DNA from: SYIM01 sp041182885
Lineage (GTDB): Bacteria; Pseudomonadota; Gammaproteobacteria; Burkholderiales; Burkholderiaceae_E
Assembly: GCA_049423065.1 (NCBI GenBank)
Contig: JBMSQB010000036.1
Coordinates: 1-43,135 of the forward strand
Length of the DNA stretch: 43,135 bases
Direction: 5' to 3'
Shown: piece by piece, positions 1-7,280 of the stretch
How the letters are laid out: each line of letters begins with the position of its first letter
Numbering within the stretch: the first letter of the stretch is position 1
Position numbers and translations under genes: made by a program
Notes under the pieces: generated by a model
Told to the model about the DNA's origin: nothing
Database searches by the model: none
Seen by the model: the letters and a program-made list of their open reading frames with translations, nothing else

Positions 1-2
1 GT

Positions 3-1658
3 CTGATCGTCGTCGCGATCGTCGTCGCCATTGCGGTCTGGCTGTTGCACTGGCTCTACCTGCGCAGTTCCAAAGAGCGGGCCTTTGTGCGTACCGGTCT
101 GGGTGGCCAGAAGGTGGTGGTGGATGGCGGCGCTTTTGTCCTGCCCATCGTGCATGACGTTATCCCCGTGAACATGAACACCTTGAGGCTGGAGGTCAGC
201 CGCGGGCGCGACAAGGCACTCATTACCAAGGACCGGATGCGGGTGGATGTGATTGCCGAGTTCTATGTGCGAGTGGCCGCGCAGGCCGACAGCGTGGCGG
301 CGGCAGCACAAACCCTGGGTCTGCGCACCATGGAGCCCGAGCAGCTCAAGGAACTGGTAGAAGGCAAGTTCATCGATGCGCTTCGCACAGCAGCTGCCGA
401 AATGACCATGGAAGAGTTGCACGAAAAGCGTGGCGCCTATGTACGCCGGGTTCGTGAGGCGGTGGCCGAGGATCTGACCAAGAACGGCCTTGAACTTGAA
501 GCAGCTTCGCTCACGCAGCTTGACCAGACCGCGATGGAGTTTTTCAATCCCAGCAACGCGTTTGACGCGGAGGGTCTCACCCGGCTGACCGAGCAGATCG
601 AGCGGCGAAAGAAACAGCGTAACGACGTGGAGCAGGACACGCTGATCGCAATCCGCAACAAGAACCTGGAAGCGGAGAAGCTGTCGCTTACCATCGATCT
701 GGAGTCCGAAAGCGCGCGCCTGCTCCAGCAGCGCGAGGTGGAAATGGCCCGCGCACGCCAGCGTGCAGAGGTCACCGCCGAGCGGGCCCAGCGTGACCAG
801 GATGCAGAGGGCGCGCAGATTGCGGCGCGCCAGGCCATCGAGGCTGCCCGCATTCGCAGCGAGCAGAGCATCGAGCAGGAACGGATCAGCAAGGAGCGCG
901 AGATCCAGGCGGCTGAGATCGAACGCCGCAAGGCACTGGAACTGGCCGAGCAGCAGCGCGCAATTGCAGTGGCGCGCGAGAGCAAGGCCCAAAGCGAGGC
1001 TCAGGCTGAAGCCGAGGAGGCCCGTGCGCAGGCGGTGGCCGCAGAGGAGCGTGTGTTCACCGCGAGGGAAGTCGAGATGGCCCAGCGGAAGAAGGCGATT
1101 GATCTGATCGGCGCCCAGCAGACCGCCGAGCGTGAGACCCTTCAGGTTACCGCTGCCGCGGCGGCCGAGAGAGAGGCGAGCGGTGACCGTGGTGCCGCGA
1201 TTCGCGCCCAGGCCGAAGCCGACGCCGATGCCGAGCGTATCCGAGCCATGGCGCAGCGCGTGCGTTCGGAGATGGAGGCCGAGTCCCTGCGCCTCATGAA
1301 CGAGGCGCACAACGTTTTGTCGCCCGAGGCCCGGCTGTCGGCGCTACGACTGAAGCTGGTGGAGAAGGCGGAGGCGATCATTCGCGAGTCGGTCAAGCCG
1401 ATGGAGCGCATCGAGGGCATCAAGATCCTGCATGTGGAGGGTCTGGCCGGGGGCGGCGGAGGGGGCGGCTCAGACAGCAGCGGCAGCGGTTTTGCCGACA
1501 GCGTGGTGAACTCGGCGCTGCGCTTCCGCGCGCAGGCGCCGATCGTGGATCAGTTGCTGCGCGAGATCGGTCTCGAGGGGGGGGACATCGGCCGCCTTGC
1601 GGCGGCCGCGGGCGGCACGACGGCACTTCCACCTGCCAATACGCCGGCGGGCGGTTGA
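3..1658 (+). CDS. Flotillin/YqiK-like membrane scaffold protein (5' end cut by window edge)
   Basis: The reading frame is open from the window edge. The first codons encode a hydrophobic Leu/Ile/Val/Ala helix ending in WLLHWLYLR, so the true start lies upstream and the TTG at 45 is only an internal codon. After this membrane anchor comes a PHB/SPFH domain (FVRTGLGGQKVVVDGGA onwards, roughly the first 190 residues). A long Ala/Glu/Arg/Gln-rich coiled coil follows (about residues 190-430), then a Gly/Ser-rich linker with eight glycines and a short C-terminal helix. This is the flotillin architecture; the anchor and size resemble E. coli YqiK. Such proteins are thought to form oligomeric scaffolds in membrane microdomains. 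It is the first of four co-directional genes. The family call is firm; a specific role cannot be read from sequence. Confidence 0.88.
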   Translation: MIVVAIVVAIAVWLLHWLYLRSSKERAFVRTGLGGQKVVVDGGAFVLPIVHDVIPVNMNTLRLEVSRGRDKALITKDRMRVDVIAEFYVRVAAQADSVAAAAQTLGLRTMEPEQLKELVEGKFIDALRTAAAEMTMEELHEKRGAYVRRVREAVAEDLTKNGLELEAASLTQLDQTAMEFFNPSNAFDAEGLTRLTEQIERRKKQRNDVEQDTLIAIRNKNLEAEKLSLTIDLESESARLLQQREVEMARARQRAEVTAERAQRDQDAEGAQIAARQAIEAARIRSEQSIEQERISKEREIQAAEIERRKALELAEQQRAIAVARESKAQSEAQAEAEEARAQAVAAEERVFTAREVEMAQRKKAIDLIGAQQTAERETLQVTAAAAAEREASGDRGAAIRAQAEADADAERIRAMAQRVRSEMEAESLRLMNEAHNVLSPEARLSALRLKLVEKAEAIIRESVKPMERIEGIKILHVEGLAGGGGGGGSDSSGSGFADSVVNSALRFRAQAPIVDQLLREIGLEGGDIGRLAAAAGGTTALPPANTPAGG

Positions 1659-1670
1659 AGGAGGGGGGAG

Positions 1671-2111
1671 GTGATTCGCGTCTACGTCTCAAGCGTTATT
1701 GAAGCCAGCGCCGACTCGGTGTGGGCCCGCATCCGTGATTTCAACGGGCTTCCCTCGTGGCACCCGATGATTGCCGACAGCCGTATCGAGAACCAGCAAC
1801 CGTCGGATCGCGTCGGATGTATTCGCCACTTTCATACGCGTGATGGCGGCATGATTCGAGAGCGCCTGCTGGCCTTGTCGGATTACGACTTCGCGTGCAC
1901 TTACGAGATCGTGGAGAGTCCGATGGGCGTGGAGCACTATGTGGCCACGCTCAAGCTCACGCCGGTGACCGACGGCGATCGTTGTTTTGCCGAGTGGAGC
2001 GCCGAGTTTGATTGCGCCGAGGGCCGCGAGCGCGAACTCACCGACCTGATTGGCGGCGGCGTGTTCCAGGGCGGTTTCGACGCGTTGAAGCGACACTTCG
2101 CGCGTCGCTGA
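1671..2111 (+). CDS. SRPBCC (START/Bet v1-like) family protein
   Basis: 146 residues with a GTG start directly behind a strong purine-rich ribosome binding site (ggaggggggag), 12 bases after the flotillin stop. The opening VIEASADSVWARIRDFNG and the closing helix GGVFQGGFDALKRHF are typical of the polyketide-cyclase/MxaD-like branch of the SRPBCC superfamily, which forms a helix-grip fold around a hydrophobic ligand pocket. No catalytic residues can be assigned. The next gene begins with a clearly homologous domain (shared VGC, IRE-LL, VTDG and G-RE-EL signatures), so the two are tandem paralogues. Ligand unknown; binding of a hydrophobic small molecule is an inference from the fold. Confidence 0.8.
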   Translation: MIRVYVSSVIEASADSVWARIRDFNGLPSWHPMIADSRIENQQPSDRVGCIRHFHTRDGGMIRERLLALSDYDFACTYEIVESPMGVEHYVATLKLTPVTDGDRCFAEWSAEFDCAEGRERELTDLIGGGVFQGGFDALKRHFARR

Positions 2112-2128
2112 GCAGACGGGGGCTACGG

Positions 2129-3595
2129 GTGCTGCAGCGGGTTATTCGCTCCACTGTCATCGATGCGCCCGTCGAACGTGTCTGGGCGGTGCTTCGCGAC
2201 TTCAACAGCCATGACCAATGGCACGATATCGTTGCGCAGAGCCGCATCGAGGCAGGGCAGGCGTCATCGCAAGTCGGGTGCGTGCGCGCCTTCACACTCA
2301 AAGATGGGCATTTCATCCGCGAGCAATTGTTGACGCTGGACGATGCGCAGCACAAGTTCACTTATTGCATCGTCGAAGCCACCGTGCCGCTCGAGCGCTA
2401 TGTAAGCACGGTGACGCTCAAGCCCGTCACTGACGGGCGGCGCACCTTCTGGCACTGGGAGTCCACCTTCGCCAGCCCATCTGGGCGGGAAAACGAACTG
2501 CGCGACATGGTGGCAAAAGGGGTCTACGAGGCAGGATTCGAAAACCTGCGGCGGTATCTCGAACGGGGCGCAGATCTGAGGGCGCCAGGCAGCGCGCCGA
2601 TGCCGGTGGCACTGCCGCAGCCCTGTCGACGCGTGATGCTGTCGGCTTACGGCGGGCCCGAGGTGCTGGTGGTGGGCGAGGGCGAGGTGCCGCCCCCCGG
2701 ACCCGGACAACTGCGAATTCGCCAGCGGGCCATTGGCGTGAACTACTTTGATGTCTACCTGCGCCGCGGCTGGATGCCGTCGCTGCTGCCGTTGCCGGGC
2801 ACGCCCGGCATGGAGGCGGCTGGAACGGTGATCGATGTGGGCGACGGCGTCACCGGGTTCATGAGTGGTGACAGGGTGGCTTACATGGCGCCGCAACCCG
2901 GCGCATACGCCAGCGTTCGGAATGTGGCTGCCGATCACGTGTTAAGGCTTCCTGCCGCCGTGGACGACGAGGTGGCGGCTGCGTTACTGCTGAAGGGCGT
3001 GACGGCCGATTATCTGCTGCGGGACCTCGGGCGTGTGCAGCCTGGCGCCCGCTGGCTCGTACATGCGGCCGCGGGCGGTGTGGGCCTGGTGTTGTGTTCG
3101 TGGGCCCAGCGAATGGGGGCTCGGGTCGTGGGTACGGTTTCTAGCGAAGACAAGGCCCGGCTCGCGCGCGAGAATGGTTGTGAATACGTGATCGTCACCA
3201 GGGACTACCGTTTCGCCGAGGCTGTGCAACGGCATTTTGGCGATGGTGCCGATGTGATCGTTGACGGGCTGGGTGATGCTGCGCGGCAGGAAAACTTCAA
3301 CGCCCTGGCGCCGTGCGGCCACTGGATCAGCCTGGGGCAGGCTACCGGCGCGCTTCAGCCGATCGATCCCGATCTGCTGGCCAGCAAATCGGCTACGTTC
3401 TCGCGTCCGGTGGCCTTTGCCTATGTGGCCACCCGGGCGCGTCTGGCCGAGCGAGCGCAGCGGGTATGGGACGGACTGGCCGATGGCAGCATCAAGAGGC
3501 CACCGATCGAGCGCTACAGTCTGGAGGCTGCAAGCGGCGCCCACGAACGGTTGGAGTCGCGGCGCAGCACGGGTGCGCTGGTACTGGTGGCCTGA
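2129..3595 (+). CDS. Fusion: SRPBCC domain + zinc-independent quinone oxidoreductase (MDR)
   Basis: About 488 residues from a GTG at 2129, preceded by gacggggg; the frame is open further upstream but homology begins here. Residues 1-145 are an SRPBCC domain paralogous to the preceding protein. After a Pro/Ala linker (about 150-168), a full-length medium-chain dehydrogenase/reductase follows, of the NADPH:quinone oxidoreductase (QOR/zeta-crystallin) type: LSAYGGPEVLVVGEGEVP start, GVNYFDVYLRRG, PGTPGMEAAGTV, and the nucleotide-binding HAAAGGVG motif. There are no zinc-ligand cysteines of the alcohol-dehydrogenase pattern. QORs reduce quinones or activated alkenes with NADPH. The arrangement suggests that the SRPBCC domain binds or delivers the hydrophobic substrate, which is inference. 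I see no frameshift at the junction. Confidence 0.85.
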   Translation: MLQRVIRSTVIDAPVERVWAVLRDFNSHDQWHDIVAQSRIEAGQASSQVGCVRAFTLKDGHFIREQLLTLDDAQHKFTYCIVEATVPLERYVSTVTLKPVTDGRRTFWHWESTFASPSGRENELRDMVAKGVYEAGFENLRRYLERGADLRAPGSAPMPVALPQPCRRVMLSAYGGPEVLVVGEGEVPPPGPGQLRIRQRAIGVNYFDVYLRRGWMPSLLPLPGTPGMEAAGTVIDVGDGVTGFMSGDRVAYMAPQPGAYASVRNVAADHVLRLPAAVDDEVAAALLLKGVTADYLLRDLGRVQPGARWLVHAAAGGVGLVLCSWAQRMGARVVGTVSSEDKARLARENGCEYVIVTRDYRFAEAVQRHFGDGADVIVDGLGDAARQENFNALAPCGHWISLGQATGALQPIDPDLLASKSATFSRPVAFAYVATRARLAERAQRVWDGLADGSIKRPPIERYSLEAASGAHERLESRRSTGALVLVA

Positions 3596-3666
3596 ATTGA
3601 TACTTGTCAGATACCAGGTTGGTTCGAGGGCCTGGCCAACGCTGTCCGTGTGCGAAGGGTAATCGG

Positions 3667-4047
3667 ATGATCCAGAGCTTGAATCACTTCACCGTCACCG
3701 CGCAGGATCGCGCGGCAACGCTCGACTACTACTGCGGCCTGCTGGGTCTGGTCGAGGGGTACCGGCCCGACCTCGGCTTTCCGGGCGCCTGGCTGTATGC
3801 GCCCGGTGCGGCGCAAGCCGCATTGCACATTTACTGGGATCGACCGGCGCCCCCAACCGCCACCGGCGTGATCGACCACATGGCCTTCACCGCTTCAGAC
3901 CTGCGGGTCGTGAAGGCCCGGTTCGATGCGCGCGGCGTGAAGTACGATTTGCGCCGTCAGGCGGGCGCCGGAACCTGGCAGCTGTTCAGCACCGACCCCA
4001 ACGGCGCGAAGGTGGAGCTGGATTTTGACGCGTCGGAAACGCTTTGA
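3667..4047 (+). CDS. VOC family protein (glyoxalase/dioxygenase fold)
   Basis: 126 residues. The ATG at 3667 follows gaaggg; an upstream in-frame ATG at 3604 gives a low-complexity extension and is not preferred. Two beta-alpha-beta-beta-beta modules are visible: LNHFTVTAQDRAATLDYYCG and VIDHMAFTASDLRVVKARF, ending at GAKVELDF. The His of NHFTV, the His of IDHMAF and the Glu of KVELDF match the usual metal-ligand positions of vicinal-oxygen-chelate enzymes. The family includes glyoxalase I, extradiol dioxygenases and epimerases; the substrate cannot be deduced. It is the last gene of the plus-strand group, 71 bases after the fusion gene. Confidence 0.8.
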   Translation: MIQSLNHFTVTAQDRAATLDYYCGLLGLVEGYRPDLGFPGAWLYAPGAAQAALHIYWDRPAPPTATGVIDHMAFTASDLRVVKARFDARGVKYDLRRQAGAGTWQLFSTDPNGAKVELDFDASETL

Positions 4048-4076
4048 CGGACCTCTTCACTTCCCAGAAAAGCAAA

Positions 4077-4098
4077 AGGCCACTCCGAAGAGTGGCCT
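4077..4098 (-). terminator. Rho-independent terminator of tRNA-Arg
   Basis: A perfect 9-bp stem (AGGCCACTC / GAGTGGCCT) with a CGAA tetraloop. Read on the minus strand it is followed by TTTTGCTTTT, the U-tract, so it ends the tRNA-Arg transcript. On the plus strand no T-run follows. Confidence 0.85.
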
Positions 4099-4114
4099 AA
4101 GTGCCTGATCTATA

Positions 4115-4191
4115 TGGCGCGCCCGGCAGGATTCGAACCCACGACCCCCTGGTTCGTAGCCAGGTACTCTATCCAACTGAGCTACGGGCGC
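4115..4191 (-). tRNA. tRNA-Arg (anticodon ACG)
   Basis: On the minus strand the gene begins GCGCCCGTAGCTCAG. It has an anticodon stem CCTGG/CCAGG around the loop CTACGAA (anticodon ACG), a T-arm with GTTCGAATC, and an acceptor 3' strand CGGGCGC followed by discriminator G and an encoded CCA; 77 nt. The A at the wobble position would be converted to inosine to read CGN codons. It is a single-gene unit with its own promoter and terminator. Confidence 0.97.
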
Positions 4192-4200
4192 AAGCCTTGA

Positions 4201-4206
4201 AGTATA
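4201..4206 (-). promoter_or_regulatory. -10 box of tRNA-Arg promoter
   Basis: On the minus strand TGCTATACT gives an extended -10 (TGn-TATACT) about 10 bases before the mature tRNA 5' end. No good -35 is visible at 16-18 bases. The leader would be very short. Confidence 0.55.
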
Positions 4207-4222
4207 GCAGGAGTTGATCGGG

Positions 4223-4900
4223 TCAGTGGTCGGCGGCCGCGGCGCCCACCCGTGCGCGGATGGCAATCCGCATCAGCTCGGCCATTGAGCGGGCGAGCAG
4301 CTTTTCCATGATGTTTGAGCGATGCGCCTCGACCGTCTTGATGCTGATCCCCAGATCGTCAGCAATCTGCTTGTTAAGTCGCCCAGCGACCACCCGCTCC
4401 AGCACCTGGCGCTCGCGGGACGTCAGCCGCTCCATGCGCTCTTCCAGTTCTTTTGCGTCGAGCGCGAGGCGGTGCGAGTCGGCGGCCCGCGCCAGGCACT
4501 CGCGAACCAGTGCACAAAGGCGCTCGTCGCTGAAGGGCTTTTGCAGAAAATCGGCTGCGCCCTTTTTCATGGTGTCCACGGCCATCGGCACGTCGCCGTG
4601 ACCGGTCACGAAAATGACGGGCATGGTGGAGCCACGGCGGAGCATTTCATCCTGTAACGCAAGCCCCGAGAGCCCCGGCATCCGCACATCAAGCACCAGG
4701 CAACCCACCGGCTCGCGCAGCGCGTTGGCGGCCAGAAACGCCTCGGCGCTCTCAAAACAGCGCACCTCGAAGCCGTTCGCCTCGAGCAACCAGCGCATGG
4801 AATCGCGCACCGCTTCATCATCGTCAACGACATGAACCATCCCGGGGAGGGCGGCTGAGCCATCAGAAGTTCGGCAATCGGCCATGCTGTTTGCGTTCAT
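4223..4900 (-). CDS. FixJ-family response regulator (receiver + LuxR-type HTH)
   Basis: 225 residues. The ATG at 4900 is preceded on the minus strand by GAGGAG at 7 bases. The receiver domain (about 20-135) has the acidic pocket VVDDDE, phosphoacceptor D71 in LVLDVRMPG, T in FVTGHGD and K in LQKPFS, all intact. A LuxR/FixJ helix-turn-helix follows (LTSRERQVLERVVAGRLNKQ to SIKTVEAHRSNIMEKL). It lies 16 bases downstream of the histidine kinase and is surely its partner. The pair diverges from the pyruvate dehydrogenase operon, so control of aceE by this regulator is a reasonable inference, as FixJ-type activators often act on neighbours. Confidence 0.95.
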   Translation of the reverse strand: MNANSMADCRTSDGSAALPGMVHVVDDDEAVRDSMRWLLEANGFEVRCFESAEAFLAANALREPVGCLVLDVRMPGLSGLALQDEMLRRGSTMPVIFVTGHGDVPMAVDTMKKGAADFLQKPFSDERLCALVRECLARAADSHRLALDAKELEERMERLTSRERQVLERVVAGRLNKQIADDLGISIKTVEAHRSNIMEKLLARSMAELMRIAIRARVGAAAADH

Positions 4901-4916
4901 CGCGTACTCCTCGCGT

Positions 4917-7022
4917 TCAGGCCGCCTGCGTGAGGCGCACGGGTTCGGCCACCGGAACGGTAAAGCGGAACCGCGAACCGCCGTCGTCGGGCCGCTCGGC
5001 CCACAACTGCCCCTGGTGCGACTCCACAATCGAGCGGCAGATGTTCAGTCCGATCCCCATGCCCTCGGTCTTGGTGGTGAAGAACGGCTCGAACAATCGC
5101 CCCTGCAAGTCTTCGCGTATGCCGGGCCCGCGGTCGCTCACGCTGAATTCAATGGCCGCATCGACCACGCTCACGCGCAGCGCGACAACCCGCTGATGGC
5201 CGGGTGCCAGATCGCGCATCGCTTCGATCGAGTTTTTCAGCAGATTGATGAGGACCTGCTGCAACAGGATAGGGTCGGCATTCAGGGGCGGGAGCTCGCG
5301 GCCGATGTCGGTCTGGATGCGCACGCGCTGTCGGGCGGCTTCGATCTGAACCAGCCCAACCGCCTCGGCGGCAATATCCCTGGCCGAACAGATGCGGCGT
5401 TCGGGTTCGCTGCGCTTCACAAAATTGCGAATTCGCCGGATCACTTCGCCCGCGCGCTCGGCCTGCGCCGACGTCTTCTGCAACGCATCGAGCAGCAGTT
5501 CCGGGTCGGCGCTGTGCCCCTTTGCCGTCATGCCACGGATGCGCGCGCTCAGTCCCATGCAGTAATTCGAAATGGCGGTGAGCGGCTGATTGAGCTCATG
5601 CGCGAGCGAGGAGGCCATCTCGCCCATGGTGACCAGACGCGAGTTGTGCTGCAGCTTGAGCTCCTGACGGTGGAGCTGTTCATCGGCTTCCCTACGCGCG
5701 GTGATGTCGGTGGCCACCAGCATCTGCACCAGTCGACCATCGACCCAGCGAATGTCACGTGCGCGCAGTTCGAACCAGCGCCCCATTGCAGTGTGGAAGG
5801 TTTCCGCGCCGCCCGATTCCTTCACGGAACGCAGCAAGACCTGATGCCCGGTGGGAGTGATGCCAAACAGCTGCCTGTACATCCGGTTGGCAAACAGCAG
5901 TTCGCCCGCGTCACCGAGCGAGACATCGGGGGTGGCGTCCGGCTGCGGCTGCGCAACGACCGAGACGGCAGCGTCCAGTTCTTCGAGCACGGTGGTGAAA
6001 CGCTCGTGGGCGGCCGCGAGCGCCGCCCGGATTCTCAGTGGCTCGGTGATGTCGGTGACCGAAGTCATCCAGCCTGTGTGGCGGCCGTCGCGGTCGATCA
6101 GCGGCGAGACATACATCTTTGCGTCGATCACGCTGCCGTTGCGCCGCTGCAGCTTCACCTCAAAACCGTTTCGCGGGGTGGCGCCCTTCAACAGCCTGTC
6201 GAGTTGCGCCATTTGCAACGCGTCGTCACCCGCGGGCCAGTAAGAAAACGGCGGCACCGCACCAACCAGTTCGCTCTCGGTCTGGCCCACCATGTCGCAG
6301 AAAGCGCGGTTCACATAAGTGATCCGCCCCGTGAGGTCGAACGCCCGCATGCCGGTGAGCAGCGAATCCTCCATTGCCTGACGGAACGCGGTTTCGGCCG
6401 CCAGCGCTGCCTCGGCCCGGCGGCGCGAGGTGGTGTCGCGTGCAATGGCATACAGCATGGTCTGCGATTGCGGGTCGCGGCGAACCGACCACTCCAGCCA
6501 GCGCCACGCGTCGACGCCGCTGCCGCGATCCGTGGCGGGCATGAAACGCGCCTCGAAGCTTGTGGCGACCTGCCCCGGTCGCGCCACGGACGCAATCGCC
6601 TGCGCCACCTGCTGCTGATCGTCGGGGTGCGCGCGCTCGATGATGTTGGCGGCACCACGCTCAGGCGCGAAGAACTGCTCGAACGCGGGATTGCCGCGGA
6701 TGAGCGCACCGTCGCGTCCGAGCACGCAGAGGGGATCCGGCGACAAGGTGAACAGCCGGTCGCGCTCGAGTTCGGCGCTCAGGCGACGCCTTGCGTGGCG
6801 CCCAAGCAGCAACAGGATCATGAGCATGGCCACCGTGAGCCCCACGACTGCAACCTGCAGCGGGTGCTCGAACAGCGTGTCGGGCTTGCCCGACTGGGTC
6901 CAGTGAACAGCACCCAGAAATACCGCCATCAGAATGACAAATCCGCCCATGGTGATGCCGTGGGTGATCGTGAACCAGCGGATTGCACGAAGCGTGGCGG
7001 CGGATTCTGCTGAACGGGGCAT
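4917..7022 (-). CDS. Membrane PAS-domain sensor histidine kinase (FixL/DctB-like)
   Basis: 701 residues. Two transmembrane helices (about 20-40 and 57-74) are joined by a short periplasmic loop of some 15 residues. Three PAS-type regions follow (about 90-200, 212-330 and 340-445), then an HATPase kinase core. The phosphorylated His is H475 in SSLAHELNQPLTAISNY. The N box is LINLLKNSIEAM, and SDRGPGI, FEPFFTTK and GMGIGLNICRSI are intact. The tiny periplasmic loop argues for sensing in the cytoplasm or membrane through the PAS domains. No haem-binding His of the classical FixL kind can be asserted. It is co-transcribed with the FixJ-type regulator and divergent from aceE. A possible signal is redox or carbon state linked to pyruvate metabolism; that is inference. 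Confidence 0.93.
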   Translation of the reverse strand: MPRSAESAATLRAIRWFTITHGITMGGFVILMAVFLGAVHWTQSGKPDTLFEHPLQVAVVGLTVAMLMILLLLGRHARRRLSAELERDRLFTLSPDPLCVLGRDGALIRGNPAFEQFFAPERGAANIIERAHPDDQQQVAQAIASVARPGQVATSFEARFMPATDRGSGVDAWRWLEWSVRRDPQSQTMLYAIARDTTSRRRAEAALAAETAFRQAMEDSLLTGMRAFDLTGRITYVNRAFCDMVGQTESELVGAVPPFSYWPAGDDALQMAQLDRLLKGATPRNGFEVKLQRRNGSVIDAKMYVSPLIDRDGRHTGWMTSVTDITEPLRIRAALAAAHERFTTVLEELDAAVSVVAQPQPDATPDVSLGDAGELLFANRMYRQLFGITPTGHQVLLRSVKESGGAETFHTAMGRWFELRARDIRWVDGRLVQMLVATDITARREADEQLHRQELKLQHNSRLVTMGEMASSLAHELNQPLTAISNYCMGLSARIRGMTAKGHSADPELLLDALQKTSAQAERAGEVIRRIRNFVKRSEPERRICSARDIAAEAVGLVQIEAARQRVRIQTDIGRELPPLNADPILLQQVLINLLKNSIEAMRDLAPGHQRVVALRVSVVDAAIEFSVSDRGPGIREDLQGRLFEPFFTTKTEGMGIGLNICRSIVESHQGQLWAERPDDGGSRFRFTVPVAEPVRLTQAA

Positions 7023-7152
7023 GGGCTGCGAAGGGCGGTGGTTTGCGGCGGGCCTGGGCGATTGCCGCAGGCGTTGTAACCGCTGAGCAGTTCGAAAGTG
7101 TAGAGAGACGCGGGCGCTCCGTCTAACTGATGTGGCCGATGAAGGGTTGAAA

Positions 7153-7188
7153 TATCACATAGTGAAATAACATTGCGAATAATGAAAA
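7153..7188 (+). promoter_or_regulatory. Two phased operator-like sites upstream of aceE
   Basis: Site 1 (7153-7168, tatcacatagtgaaat) is a near-perfect inverted repeat around TCACATAGTGA. Site 2 (7173-7188, ttgcgaataatgaaaa) matches it at 10 of 16 positions with the shared core ATAnTGAAA. The sites start exactly 20 bases apart, about two helical turns, just upstream of the predicted -35. This placement (centres near -70 and -50) fits an activator pair. The cognate protein is unknown; the divergent FixJ-type regulator and an IclR- or GntR-type factor are candidates. Confidence 0.45.
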
Positions 7189-7194
7189 TTTTTC

Positions 7195-7223
7195 TTGCCC
7201 TTTCTGGCCTGGGTTTCTAGAAT
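7195..7223 (+). promoter_or_regulatory. Sigma-70 promoter of aceE-aceF-lpdA
   Basis: TTGCCC (7195-7200) and TAGAAT (7218-7223) are separated by exactly 17 bases, giving a start near 7230 and a leader of about 50 nt before the aceE ATG. Confidence 0.65.
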
Positions 7224-7280
7224 CCTGTTCATTCCCACCGGCTGCGGCCCATGCGCCGCTGCGCCATTCAGGAGACTCGA

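Noticed and set aside
4884..7013. A 709-codon open frame on the plus strand
   Set aside because: It is antisense to the histidine kinase, has no recognisable domain, is rich in His/Gln/Arg as expected for a mirror frame of a GC-rich gene, and the opposite strand carries complete kinase motifs.
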